From NCBI GenBank assembly GCA_964567995.1, contig CAZMOB010000001.1, positions 372,001 to 436,000 of the forward strand: DNA of 64,000 nucleotides, written 5' to 3'. This document shows positions 1 to 8,554 of this stretch, piece after piece (position 1 is the first letter of the stretch; every line of letters starts with the position of its first letter). The notes beneath the pieces were generated by a model, which was not told where the DNA came from, made no database searches, and saw nothing but the letters and a program-made list of their open reading frames with translations. Made by a program: the position numbers and the translations under genes. Origin of the DNA: JAGOTP01 sp964567995. Lineage in GTDB: Bacteria > Patescibacteriota > Patescibacteriia > 2-12-FULL-60-25.

Positions 1-2570
1 TCGAACTCGGAACAATTCAGCGTATGGGCTTCGCCGCCTACTTCTTGATTGTGCAGGACTATATCGTGTGGGCGAAGAATAATGGAGTCATCGTGGGTCC
101 AGGGCGTGGATCGGCTGCTGGGTCAGTCGTGGCCTACGCACTCAAAATCACAAACCTTGATCCGTTGCGTTACGGCCTGCTCTTCGAGCGCTTCTTGAAC
201 CCTGACCGTATTTCGATGCCGGATATCGATACCGACTTCGATGACGTGAAGCGTATCGATGTTATCAAGTATGTGACCGAAAAGTACGGTCTCGATCGTG
301 TGGCTGGTATTATTACGTTCGGAACGATGGCCGCCCGCGCTGCTGTGCGCGATGTTGGTCGTGTATTGGGTTTGCCCTATGGTGATGTTGACCGCATCTC
401 AAAAGTGATTCCACCCCCGGTTCAAGGCAAGCACATCCCTCTTGAGACTTCGATCAAGGAAGCGCCGGAACTCCGTGGAATGTATGAGTCGGATCCACGA
501 GTAAAGCGTCTGATCGATCTTGCGATTCGTTTAGAAGGAACGACTCGTCACGCCTCACAGCACGCCTGTGGCATTGTGATCACCCCAGAGCCCCTCGTAC
601 AGTTCTGTCCGATGCAGAAGGCCCAAGGGGGTGACGTCGATCGTGTCGTCCAATATGCCGGGCATTCGGCCGAAGCGATTGGACTCCTCAAGATGGACTT
701 TTTGGGACTCTCCAACCTGTCGATCATCCGTGACTGTCTTACGATTGTTGAGGCGGTCTACGGTGACGTTGTTAATATCGACGATATTCCACTCGATGAT
801 GCGAAGACCTTCGAATTGCTCGGTCGTGGCGATACGACCGGTGTCTTCCAGCTCGAATCCGAAGGGATGAAGAAGTACATCCGTGAACTGAAGCCGACCA
901 TGATTGAAGATATTATCGCCATGGTAGCGCTGTATCGCCCGGGTCCGATGCAGTTCATCGAGTCGTTCATTGCGCGTAAGCATGGGAGAGAGAAGATCAA
1001 GTACATGCATCCGCTGACGGAGAGTGCGCTCCGTAACACCTACGGCATCCCGGTCTACCAAGAGCAGGTCATGCAAGTGTCCAAAGATATGGCTGGGTTT
1101 ACACCTGGGGAGGCTGACACGCTTCGCAAAGCCATGGGAAAAAAGATCGCCAAACTCATGGCGGAGCTTAAAGTGAAATTTATTGATGGTTCGGTTAAGA
1201 ATGGAGTGGAACGCGAAACGGCCACAGCGATTTTTCAACAATTCGAAGAATTTGCGGCCTACGGGTTCAACAAATCCCACGCTGCCTGTTACGCGCTCAT
1301 TGCCTATCAAACGGCGTACCTCAAATCCCGCTATCCTGATGCCTTCATGGCGGCGCTTTTGAACTCAGACTGTCAAAACATCGATCGTATCACAATCGAG
1401 GTCGAAGAGTGCCGGCGAATGGGCATGCCGGTGTTGTCGCCAGACGTGAACGAGTCATTCGCACGCTTTGCCGTTGTGAAGGGTCAGAACACACTTCGTT
1501 TTGGATTGCTTGCGATCAAAGGCCTGGGAGAAGATGTGGCTGAGTACGTCATCAAAGAGCGCAAAGCAAACGGCGTCTACAAGGACCTGGCCGATTTTGT
1601 GCGTCGCATGAATCATAAATCCTTCAATCGACGCTCGCTCGAAGTCTTTGTTCGTTCAGGAGCGCTCGATCGATTCGGGGATCGGAACCAACTCTATTTC
1701 AACATCGAGTCTATTTTGGAATATCACAAACGTCATGCGCAGGAATCGGCTTCGGGTCAGTTCAATCTGTTTTCGACGACTGAAGACGCGATTGAGGAGG
1801 GACTGCAGCTCCGTCCTGCTCCACCCGCCGTTCAACGTGAATGTTTGAAGTGGGAGAAGGAGCTCCTTGGACTGTATTTGTCTGCCCATCCGTTCGAAGA
1901 ATACAGTTCCCGTTTGACGCATTTCTGTACGCCGATCAACCAAGTCGCGATCAAAGGCCCTGAAATGAAGCGTCGCAAAGAAAAATCCATCCGCGTGGCT
2001 GGAATGGTGACGATTGCCAAAAAGATCGCAACCAAAGCCAACGAACCAATGGCTTTCTTGAAGCTCGAAGATTTAACGGGAGATATTGAAGTTGTCGTCT
2101 TTCCGCGCACCTACAAAGAGAAACCTGAAGTCTGGGAAGGGGAAAAGATACTGGTCGTGAGTGGCCGTCCTCAAGAAAAAGATGGAGAATGGAAGATCCT
2201 GGCCGAAACAGCCTACGAAGTGACGCCGGACAACATCGACATGATCGAGGAAGCGACTCGTGGGGGCGTTGTGTCACTGGTCGAGGAAGAATCGGACGCG
2301 TTGAAGAAAGATCTGGCGAACTCAAGCCTCCGATCAAAACAGATTCAGGCCGTAACACTCACCTTGCGCGCTCAGCTTCCAGAAACAATTCTTCTTACCT
2401 TGCGAGGCATTCTCGATAAATATCCCGGTCAGTACAACGTCTATTTTGCCATCGAGAATCCAGGTGGGAAGCAAAAGATCCTCTCATCGTACCGGATTGC
2501 CTTCAACGACCTGATTGCCAAAGAAATCGCGACCATCCTGGGAGCGGACACGGTGAAGGCTGAGGTGTAA
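1..2570 (+). CDS. dnaE: DNA polymerase III alpha subunit, 5' truncated by window edge
   Basis: Catalytic subunit of the replicative DNA polymerase. The reading frame is already open at base 3, before the first ATG at 24, so the gene starts outside the window and the N-terminal PHP domain is missing here. The visible part begins in the polymerase palm, with GPGRGSAAGSVVAY and the catalytic aspartate motif PDIDTDFDD near residues 66-75 of the visible protein. The fingers and helix-hairpin-helix region follow. An OB-fold (IRVAGMVTIAKKIATKANE onward) lies near the C terminus. The stop is TAA at 2568-2570. It is followed by a palindromic element rather than a T-rich terminator. Family identity is certain; only the 5' end is unseen. 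Confidence 0.97.
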   Translation, partial: ELGTIQRMGFAAYFLIVQDYIVWAKNNGVIVGPGRGSAAGSVVAYALKITNLDPLRYGLLFERFLNPDRISMPDIDTDFDDVKRIDVIKYVTEKYGLDRVAGIITFGTMAARAAVRDVGRVLGLPYGDVDRISKVIPPPVQGKHIPLETSIKEAPELRGMYESDPRVKRLIDLAIRLEGTTRHASQHACGIVITPEPLVQFCPMQKAQGGDVDRVVQYAGHSAEAIGLLKMDFLGLSNLSIIRDCLTIVEAVYGDVVNIDDIPLDDAKTFELLGRGDTTGVFQLESEGMKKYIRELKPTMIEDIIAMVALYRPGPMQFIESFIARKHGREKIKYMHPLTESALRNTYGIPVYQEQVMQVSKDMAGFTPGEADTLRKAMGKKIAKLMAELKVKFIDGSVKNGVERETATAIFQQFEEFAAYGFNKSHAACYALIAYQTAYLKSRYPDAFMAALLNSDCQNIDRITIEVEECRRMGMPVLSPDVNESFARFAVVKGQNTLRFGLLAIKGLGEDVAEYVIKERKANGVYKDLADFVRRMNHKSFNRRSLEVFVRSGALDRFGDRNQLYFNIESILEYHKRHAQESASGQFNLFSTTEDAIEEGLQLRPAPPAVQRECLKWEKELLGLYLSAHPFEEYSSRLTHFCTPINQVAIKGPEMKRRKEKSIRVAGMVTIAKKIATKANEPMAFLKLEDLTGDIEVVVFPRTYKEKPEVWEGEKILVVSGRPQEKDGEWKILAETAYEVTPDNIDMIEEATRGGVVSLVEEESDALKKDLANSSLRSKQIQAVTLTLRAQLPETILLTLRGILDKYPGQYNVYFAIENPGGKQKILSSYRIAFNDLIAKEIATILGADTVKAEV

Positions 2571-2580
2571 ACAGGGAAAT

Positions 2581-2640
2581 AACAGGAAAGACGAGGCAAC
2601 ACGGATGGTCTCGTCAGTCGAATGACTCGTCTTTCCTGTT
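2581..2640. repeat. Short member of the palindromic repeat family (15-bp arms, 30-nt core)
   Basis: Perfect inverted repeat AACAGGAAAGACGAG (2581-2595) and its complement (2626-2640). The 30-nt loop contains GCAACACGGATGG followed by TCTCGTCAGTCG. The same loop motif, GCAACACGGATGG then TTTCGTCGGTC, occurs in the core of the 86-bp element at 8413-8498, although the arms are unrelated. It could act as a terminator for dnaE, but no T-run follows the right arm. Confidence 0.75.
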
Positions 2641-2655
2641 CTCGCCGGCTACTGA

Positions 2656-2661
2656 TACAAT
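2656..2661 (+). promoter_or_regulatory. -10-like box TACAAT, 7 nt before the start of the next gene
   Basis: TACAAT lies 7 nt upstream of the ATG at 2669, with no Shine-Dalgarno sequence between them. Transcription starting at the usual distance would begin at or next to the ATG, which implies a leaderless mRNA. The same layout recurs at several other native genes in the window. Confidence 0.5.
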
Positions 2662-2668
2662 ACAGCTC

Positions 2669-4018
2669 ATGAAGCTCACGTTCCTTGGTGCTGCTCGCGA
2701 AGTGACTGGTTCCTGCTATCTCGTCGAAACAAAGCAGACCCGTATTCTCGTCGATTGTGGAATGTTTCAAGGCTGTGAATTCTGCGAAGCCCGTAACTTC
2801 GAAGAGGTTTTCATCCAGCCCGCCACGATCGATGCTGTTTTTATTACGCATGCGCACCTTGATCATACCGGCCGTTTGCCGCGTCTCATCAAACAAGGAT
2901 TCAAAGGGAAAATCTATGCTACCGCTCCAACCATCGATCTCATGAAGCTGGTCTTGGAGGACGCCTATCACATCATGGAGGAGAATCATCGCCGCAGTGC
3001 ACGGCCGATGTTGTACGAGGAACAGGATTTACAGCAAGTGTTGAAGCGTTGCGTTCCGGCTGAATACAGTCACTCGGTTCGCATGGGGGATTTGATGATC
3101 CGGTTCCGTGAGGCCGGGCATATCTTCGGGAGTGCCTTCATTGAGATCCGGGAGCAGGGCGGTGCGAAATTAGCCTTCTCTGGTGATCTTGGAAATACCC
3201 ATGTGCCGATCTTGCGGGCGACGGCCCAGCTGTCCGACATGGACGCCGTCGTCATGGAGTCGACCTACGGCAACCGCATTCATGAAGACGAATCTTCCCG
3301 CAGTGAAAAGTTGTATCAACTTGTCACAGAGTCGGTCGGTCGAGGTGGAGTCCTCCTCATCCCTGCCTTTGCGATCGAGCGTACGCAACAGCTCCTCTTT
3401 GAATTGAACGGGTTGGTTCAGAAAAAACGGTTGCCTAAGGTCGACGTCTATCTCGATAGCCCTATGGCGATCCGAGCCACACGTGTCATTCGCAGCTATC
3501 CCAAGTACTACGATCCGCAAGCGCTCCGCCTGGTAAGTCATGGGGATGATCTGTTTGATTTTGAAGGCCTCCACTTGTGTGAAACGAGAGATGAGTCGAA
3601 AGAGATCAATTTCGTTCCACCGCCGAAAGTTATCATCTCAGGTGCAGGTATGATGAATGGCGGCCGCATTTTGCATCATTTGGTGCGGTACTTGGGTAAT
3701 CCAAAAAACACCATTTTAATCATTGGCTACCAAGCTCAAGGGACGCTGGGTCGAAAGCTCTACACGGGAGAAAAGATCGTCGATGTCTTAGGTGAGCGTA
3801 TTCATGTGCAAGCGTCGATAAAGAGTATTGGCGCCTACAGCGCCCATGCCGATCAACCAACTCTTATCAATTGGATTCGCTCCGCGTCTTCTCTGCCAAA
3901 ACATATTTTCTGCACCCACGGAGAAGAGGGGACGGCGATTGCCCTCGCAACCCGTCTGACGGAAGAGTTGGGAGTCCAGGCGCATGCTCCTCGTTTGGCT
4001 GAGACGGCTGAACTGTAA
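2669..4018 (+). CDS. MBL-fold beta-CASP RNA-processing hydrolase (CPSF/YSH1-like)
   Basis: Predicted zinc-dependent ribonuclease of the metallo-beta-lactamase/beta-CASP family, 449 aa, the usual length for this subfamily. The zinc-binding HAHLDHTGRLP motif is near residue 61. Further signatures are a central histidine in AGHIFGSAFIEI, an aspartate in FSGDLGN, the beta-CASP acidic patch DSPMA, and late histidines in GAYSAHADQ and CTHGEEG. Members act in RNA processing or turnover; the substrate cannot be told from sequence. The start at 2669 is supported by a -10-like hexamer just upstream and no alternative ATG. The gene stands alone between dnaE and a structured noncoding stretch. Confidence 0.88.
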   Translation: MKLTFLGAAREVTGSCYLVETKQTRILVDCGMFQGCEFCEARNFEEVFIQPATIDAVFITHAHLDHTGRLPRLIKQGFKGKIYATAPTIDLMKLVLEDAYHIMEENHRRSARPMLYEEQDLQQVLKRCVPAEYSHSVRMGDLMIRFREAGHIFGSAFIEIREQGGAKLAFSGDLGNTHVPILRATAQLSDMDAVVMESTYGNRIHEDESSRSEKLYQLVTESVGRGGVLLIPAFAIERTQQLLFELNGLVQKKRLPKVDVYLDSPMAIRATRVIRSYPKYYDPQALRLVSHGDDLFDFEGLHLCETRDESKEINFVPPPKVIISGAGMMNGGRILHHLVRYLGNPKNTILIIGYQAQGTLGRKLYTGEKIVDVLGERIHVQASIKSIGAYSAHADQPTLINWIRSASSLPKHIFCTHGEEGTAIALATRLTEELGVQAHAPRLAETAEL

Positions 4019-4059
4019 AATAGGCCAGTAACTTGACAAAATCGTCTCCATCCTGTTTC

Positions 4060-4384
4060 CTCCTGCTCAGGAAACGGGCTGTTGAGGCATTTTTTGCTTC
4101 TGGCTCCTCCGCAACGCACGCGACTCCACCGCTGGTCAATCGACGGGTTCCCCCAGTCGGTCCAAGTCGCGGCTCTTTGCTCGGGGATCCGTCTCCCGCT
4201 CTTTCTGCCATGGTGGTCGTGCACCGGGCCGTCAAAAAACAGACTACATCCAGACGCACCAAGGGCTCATAACCTGAGGGATCCGTCGGCGCAAGGCCTT
4301 TTGGGTGTTTGTCTGATGAGCGGGAGACGTCCCTGATCGGGGACGAGCTCTGCCAACAAGGAGCCCTTCTAAAGGCTCCTTTTA
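4060..4384 (+). ncRNA. Possible structured noncoding RNA between convergent genes
   Basis: This 370-base gap between convergent genes shows no convincing protein. It has strong pairing potential instead. CGTCTCCCGCT (4190-4200) is the complement of AGCGGGAGACG (4319-4329), enclosing about 118 nt. Just 3' is a hairpin CGTCCC/GGGACG (4328-4345). An intrinsic terminator with a T-run on the plus strand closes the region at 4358-4384. I looked for tmRNA, RNase P and SRP RNA signatures on both strands and did not find them. The 5' end is a guess. It may instead be only an extended 3' UTR. Confidence 0.3.
4358..4384 (+). terminator. Intrinsic terminator
   Basis: Arms AAGGAGCC (4358-4365) and GGCTCCTT (4374-4381), an 8-nt loop, and a short T-run on the plus strand. 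It ends the plus-strand unit (hydrolase gene or putative ncRNA) before the converging beta-glucosidase gene. Confidence 0.75.
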
Positions 4385-4395
4385 AAATTCTCTCA

Positions 4396-5601
4396 TTATT
4401 TAGAACAGGAAGCTTCAATCAGCTTTTTATACAGCCAGGCAGATGGTCTTGGAGTTCGTTTCTGTGTCGCGTAGTCAATTTCAACCAATCCAAAGCGAGG
4501 ACTAAACCCATCCGCCCATTCAAAATTATCCAGCAGACTCCAATGAAGGTAGCCAATGACCGGAACGCCGTCTTTGATTGCCCCCGCCAAACTTCCCAGA
4601 CTCTTCTCCAAAAAGTTCGGTCGTCGCGAGTCATCGGCATCGGCTAAACCATGTTCTGTAATCAGAATAGGTTTATTGGTATGACGTACTGATCGAACAA
4701 CTCCCCCCAAGCCTTCTGGATGAAGCTCCCAACCCAGATCACTTGTTGGACGGTTTGTTTCTTTCGGATCCTGAAAACGTGGCCAAAGTCTTCCACCTGC
4801 ATTAAGCCGACGATGGAAATAGTAATTGATTCCAAGAAAATCATGAGTCTTCCAACCGCTCAACCAATAGAAGGACCGGTTGTTGCATGCAGCCATCCAG
4901 CGCGCGGCCATTCGTTCGATCAAGCTTCTAGGATGGATAGGCTCAAACGTGGCCATGTTTTGAGCGATGCCTACGGGGAGAGTGGGGAGGAGGTGTTTGA
5001 TAAGACTGTAAGCTGTACGATGGGCTTGAGCCATGTTCCAAAGAACGCGCAGCATCCTCCATTTACTTTGTTCTTGGGGAGGCCAAAGGCCGGTTTGATA
5101 CGACATGAAGGCATAAACACCCGGCTCGTTGATCGTGAGCAGGAAATCAATCTGTGGACCAAGTCGTTTGACGACTGTCTCGACGTAGCGCGTAAAGTGT
5201 TTTACGACGCAAGAATCTGACCAGCTACCTAAGGCCACCAGCCACAGTGGATTCGTAAAGTGATGAAGCGTTACGACCGTTTTGATCCCTTTTTTATGAA
5301 GTGTTTGGAGGACGTCTGCGTAGTGGGAGAGGACAGACTCATCAAATACCTCTGGCTCCGGCTCGATCCGTGACCATTCGAGTGATAGGCGATGGGCGTT
5401 ATGGCCTAGCTCGGCTATCAAGTCCACATCTTCCGACCAGCGGTTCCATTGATCACAGGCCTCGCCTGATTGCTTCACATTTGGTTGAACACGCTTTTCC
5501 CAGGCCCACCAATCATTTCGGTGATTTCCACCCTCTACCTGATGGCTGGATGTAGCAGCACCCCAGAGGAAGGAAGAGGGGAAAGGCGATGGCGGATTCA
5601 T
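4396..5601 (-). CDS. Glycoside hydrolase family 1 (beta-glucosidase-like)
   Basis: GH1 retaining beta-glycosidase, about 401 aa, slightly shorter than the usual 440-460. The N-terminal FLWGAATSSHQVEGG is the classic GH1 signature. The acid/base glutamate is in TINEP (LLTINEPGVYAF), and the nucleophile glutamate is in LITEHGLAD, where TEHG replaces the more common TENG. No signal peptide is seen, so it probably acts in the cytoplasm on short beta-glucosides. An in-frame ATG at 5646 exists, but the family alignment starts near MNPPSPFPSSF. A TATACT box (5609-5614, read on the minus strand) sits 7 nt before the ATG at 5601, so I chose 5601. No sugar transporter or other sugar gene is adjacent. 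Confidence 0.9.
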   Translation of the reverse strand: MNPPSPFPSSFLWGAATSSHQVEGGNHRNDWWAWEKRVQPNVKQSGEACDQWNRWSEDVDLIAELGHNAHRLSLEWSRIEPEPEVFDESVLSHYADVLQTLHKKGIKTVVTLHHFTNPLWLVALGSWSDSCVVKHFTRYVETVVKRLGPQIDFLLTINEPGVYAFMSYQTGLWPPQEQSKWRMLRVLWNMAQAHRTAYSLIKHLLPTLPVGIAQNMATFEPIHPRSLIERMAARWMAACNNRSFYWLSGWKTHDFLGINYYFHRRLNAGGRLWPRFQDPKETNRPTSDLGWELHPEGLGGVVRSVRHTNKPILITEHGLADADDSRRPNFLEKSLGSLAGAIKDGVPVIGYLHWSLLDNFEWADGFSPRFGLVEIDYATQKRTPRPSAWLYKKLIEASCSK

Positions 5602-5608
5602 GCACAAA

Positions 5609-5614
5609 AGTATA
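5609..5614 (-). promoter_or_regulatory. TATACT box 7 nt before the GH1 start
   Basis: Read on the minus strand, TATACT precedes ATG 5601 by 7 nt. A second TATACT lies directly before the alternative ATG at 5646. Both favour a leaderless or nearly leaderless mRNA. Confidence 0.5.
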
Positions 5615-5656
5615 GCGAGCAAAGGGGTTTCCAAACAGTCTGCCATAAGTATAGTA

Positions 5657-5669
5657 TTTTACGACGCAA
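5657..5669 (-). repeat. Copy of the TTGCGTCGTAAAA motif upstream of GH1
   Basis: On the minus strand the sequence GTTTTGCGTCGTAAAATACT is identical over 20 nt to the sequence just before rnhB (33877-33896). The nine-base core GTCGTAAAA occurs ten times in this window on the two strands. Here it lies about 10 nt upstream of the alternative GH1 ATG at 5646, so it may be part of a promoter or operator. Confidence 0.6.
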
Positions 5670-5717
5670 AACGAAGGACAGTTAGGTCCTCAACTAAACC
5701 GCATCCATAGAAAGAAC

Positions 5718-5803
5718 GGGGGCGTAGATCCGCTCCTGAACTTGTACACCATGGATTTCGCGAAGCGATTTGTGGGCAAGTGAAGGAGCGGATCTACGCC
5801 CCC
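5718..5803. repeat. 86-bp palindromic element (20/46/20)
   Basis: Perfect 20-bp arms GGGGGCGTAGATCCGCTCCT (5718-5737) and the complement (5784-5803) enclose a core of exactly 46 nt. The core has its own nested pairing: ACTTG with CAAGT near the ends, and TCGC-GAA-GCGA in the centre. Its reverse complement matches the core at 8575-8620 at 30 of 46 positions by my alignment, with compensatory changes in the nested stems. It lies between two divergent genes (GH1 and typA), so it is not simply a shared terminator. Confidence 0.8.
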
Positions 5804-5899
5804 TTCCACACTTTGACGAAATAGGCTTTATTAGGCTATCATTTCGCCCAAGTATCCGCCGGTAACGGCGCCTCTTTTTATCTAAGCAGCCCAACTCCT

Positions 5900-7705
5900 A
5901 TGGACATCCGAAATATCGCCATCATCGCTCACGTCGACCACGGTAAGACCACCTTGGCTGATGCGCTTTTAAAACAGTCTGATACCTTCAAGGAGAGTGG
6001 GTTAGAAGGGGAGACGATCATGGACTCAAACGAACTTGAACGTGAGCGTGGAATTACGATTCTCGCCAAAAACGCAGCTGTTTTCTACAAAGGGACAAAA
6101 ATCAACATCGTAGATACGCCAGGACACGCAGACTTCGGAGGAGAGGTAGAACGTATCATGAGCTTGGTCGACGGGGTGTTGTTGCTGGTAGACGCTAAAG
6201 AAGGACCGATGCCACAGACGCGCTTCGTGTTGAAGAAAGCGATCGAAGCTGGGCACCGCATCATCTTGGTTATCAACAAGATCGATAAGCCAGATGCTCG
6301 TCCAGATTGGGTGTTGAACCAGACCTTCGATTTGTTTGTCACGCTCGGTGCGTCGGATGCGCAAACAGATTTCCCAGTCGTGTACGCGTCCGCTAAGCAG
6401 GGAAAGGCTGGTCTTGAAACAGATCTGTCAAAGATGACGGGTGTTCTTCCCATCTTCGATACGATTCTGAGCCAAGTCACCCCTCCCCAGAACGATGCAA
6501 CAGGCCCACTGCAGGTGTCCGTCGCGAACGTCAGCTACGATAACTACAAAGGGAAGATGGCCATTGGTCGTGTCGTGCGTGGCGTGTTTAAGCCGGGTAA
6601 CGTTGTCTGGATTAATCGCGATGGGAAGCAGACCCCTGCGAAGATCACCTCGATCATGGGTTTCGTTGGAATGGGCCGTGCGGAAGTGCAAGAAGCCCAA
6701 GCGGGAGATATCGTTTCCTTTGCAGGTGTCTCTGAAATCAACATCGGTGAAACGATCGCTGATCCAAACACCCCAGAAGCCTTACCTGTGATCAAGATTG
6801 AGGAACCAACTGTGAAGATGACTTTTGGCGTAAACACCTCACCCTTTGCCGGAAACGAAGGACAGTACTCCACCTCGCGCAACATCAAAGAGCGTTTGGA
6901 TCGTGAATTGCAGAATGACGTAGCGCTCCGCGTTGAATCCGGTGGGGGAGAGGGATCGTTCATCGTCTCTGGTCGTGGTGAACTGCACCTTTCTATTTTG
7001 ATCGAAAAGATGCGTCGTGAAGGCTTTGAGCTTCAAGTATCGCGTCCTCAAGTTATTTTTAAGGAAGAAGGAGGCAAGAAACTCGAACCATTTGAAGAAG
7101 TCACGATCGAGTGTCCAGAGGCCGTGAACGGATCCGTGATCGAAAAGATGGGGCGTCGCAAGGGAGAAATGAAGGATATGCGTATCGAGAACGGAACGGG
7201 TTATCTTGAATTTATCATTCCAACACGTGGTCTGATTGGCTACCGGACGGAATTCATGATGGATACGCGCGGCCAAGGCATCATCAACACCCTTTTCCTA
7301 GGCTACCAGCCACATGTGGGTGCAATTGATGGAGCTCCACACGGATCGCTCATCGTGCACGAAACGGGAACGTCTAACACCTACGGTCTCCAGGCCGCTC
7401 AGGAACGTGGTCAGCTCTTCATCGGTCCTGGAATTGAGGTGTACGAAGGGATGGTCATCGGACAAAATGCGAAGCCTGAAGATTTGGCCGTCAACGTCTG
7501 TAAAGAAAAGAAGCTTTCTAACATGCGTTCGAAAGGGGATGGGGTGGCGGAAGGTCTCGACACGCCTCGCTCGATGAGCTTGGAAGAGGCTCTTGAGTAC
7601 CTAGGAGACGATGAGTTGCTCGAGGTGACGCCAAAATCACTCCGCATCCGTAAACAATATCTGAAGGAGTTCGAACGGAAACGCGATGCACAAAAGAATG
7701 GCTAG
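5900..7705 (+). CDS. typA: Translational GTPase TypA/BipA
   Basis: Ribosome-binding GTPase of the EF-G family, 601 aa, full length. G1 AHVDHGKTT is near residue 10, the switch region ERGITI near 50, G3 DTPGH near 75 and G4 NKID near 129. An EF-G-like domain II follows, then domains III/V and the BipA-specific C-terminal domain (GYRTEFMMDTRGQG onward). BipA assists 50S assembly and stress or cold adaptation in other bacteria. The start MDIRNIAIIAHVDHGKTT is the standard BipA N terminus. No Shine-Dalgarno sequence precedes it. A simple intrinsic terminator follows at 7715-7738. Confidence 0.96.
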   Translation: MDIRNIAIIAHVDHGKTTLADALLKQSDTFKESGLEGETIMDSNELERERGITILAKNAAVFYKGTKINIVDTPGHADFGGEVERIMSLVDGVLLLVDAKEGPMPQTRFVLKKAIEAGHRIILVINKIDKPDARPDWVLNQTFDLFVTLGASDAQTDFPVVYASAKQGKAGLETDLSKMTGVLPIFDTILSQVTPPQNDATGPLQVSVANVSYDNYKGKMAIGRVVRGVFKPGNVVWINRDGKQTPAKITSIMGFVGMGRAEVQEAQAGDIVSFAGVSEINIGETIADPNTPEALPVIKIEEPTVKMTFGVNTSPFAGNEGQYSTSRNIKERLDRELQNDVALRVESGGGEGSFIVSGRGELHLSILIEKMRREGFELQVSRPQVIFKEEGGKKLEPFEEVTIECPEAVNGSVIEKMGRRKGEMKDMRIENGTGYLEFIIPTRGLIGYRTEFMMDTRGQGIINTLFLGYQPHVGAIDGAPHGSLIVHETGTSNTYGLQAAQERGQLFIGPGIEVYEGMVIGQNAKPEDLAVNVCKEKKLSNMRSKGDGVAEGLDTPRSMSLEEALEYLGDDELLEVTPKSLRIRKQYLKEFERKRDAQKNG

Positions 7706-7714
7706 ATGGCTCAG

Positions 7715-7738
7715 GCCGCCCGCAAATGGGCGGCTTTT
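7715..7738 (+). terminator. Intrinsic terminator of typA
   Basis: GCCGCCC (7715-7721), a 6-nt loop, GGGCGGC (7728-7734) and TTTT. A conventional short-loop terminator, unlike the long-core palindromes nearby. Confidence 0.9.
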
Positions 7739-7814
7739 GCGTTAGGTACGAAGGAGGGTGATTTAGATTTGCTAAGACGCGTGTGCTAGTATCCGTTCAT
7801 TCAACCTTCATTCT

Positions 7815-8396
7815 ATGCGCAAAGAAGTTGTCATCGACATTGAGACTCGGAATACCTTTCAAGATGTGGGAGCGTATAATCCAGCCTTGCTTGAGGTCTC
7901 CTTGGTTGGAGCCTATTTTTACGAAACGGATACGTTCGAATCCTTCCTCAAGGAAGACCTGCCGAGTCTTTGGCCACGCTTAGAGCGGGCGGATCGGATC
8001 ATCGGGTATAACCTGTTTGGCTTCGACTATCCGTGTCTTCAGACGATGTATACGGGCGTGTTAGCCGCCCTCCCAACGGTTGACCTCTTGGTCGAAATAG
8101 AAAAGCAGCTGGGCTACCGCATCAAGCTCGACGACGTTGCCCAGGCGACCTTGGGAGTGGGGAAGTCGGGTCATGGACTCATGGCGGTTGAGTATTGGCG
8201 AAAAGGCGAGATCGACAAACTCCGCGACTACTGTCTCCAGGACGTCCGTGTCACTCGCGATGTCTATGATCATGCCTTGCAGAATGGCTTCGTGGCGTTC
8301 AACGATCGCCAGGGACAAAAACAACAAATCCCGATCGCGTTATCCTTGCCAAGCACTGAGCTGAAACAAGCAATTAATCTATCTTTAGGGCTATAA
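7815..8396 (+). CDS. DEDD-type 3'-5' exonuclease domain protein (YprB/RNase H-like)
   Basis: 193-aa protein with the three exonuclease motifs of the DEDDy superfamily: ExoI VIDIETRNTF (residues 5-14), ExoII IIGYNLFGFDYPCL, and ExoIII YCLQDVRVTRDVYDHA with the paired tyrosine and aspartate. This suits a stand-alone single-strand 3'-5' exonuclease for RNA or DNA. The short length means there is no polymerase or helicase domain. The final residues are normal, so it is not truncated. It is preceded by AT-rich sequence with no clear SD. Two tandem palindromic elements follow its stop. Whether the substrate is RNA or DNA is unresolved. Confidence 0.82.
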   Translation: MRKEVVIDIETRNTFQDVGAYNPALLEVSLVGAYFYETDTFESFLKEDLPSLWPRLERADRIIGYNLFGFDYPCLQTMYTGVLAALPTVDLLVEIEKQLGYRIKLDDVAQATLGVGKSGHGLMAVEYWRKGEIDKLRDYCLQDVRVTRDVYDHALQNGFVAFNDRQGQKQQIPIALSLPSTELKQAINLSLGL

Positions 8397-8412
8397 AAGA
8401 AGTCAGCCGAGC

Positions 8413-8498
8413 GCTCAGAAAGAATAGTTCCCTTTCTCCTCAACAAGTTGCTGCGCAACACGGATGGTTTCGTCGGTCGGGAGCTATTCTTTCTGAGC
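8413..8498. repeat. 86-bp palindromic element (20/46/20)
   Basis: Arms GCTCAGAAAGAATAGTTCCC (8413-8432) and its complement (8479-8498), with one G-T wobble, around a 46-nt core (8433-8478). The core contains the small hairpin GTTGC-TGC-GCAAC followed by CACGGATGG, shared with the element at 2581-2640. It lies directly after the exonuclease stop codon, in the convergent gap. Confidence 0.8.
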
Positions 8499-8554
8499 TT
8501 AGGCTTTTCACCTGAGCTTCTGAAACAGCTTCTAGGAAAGAATCATATATCAAA

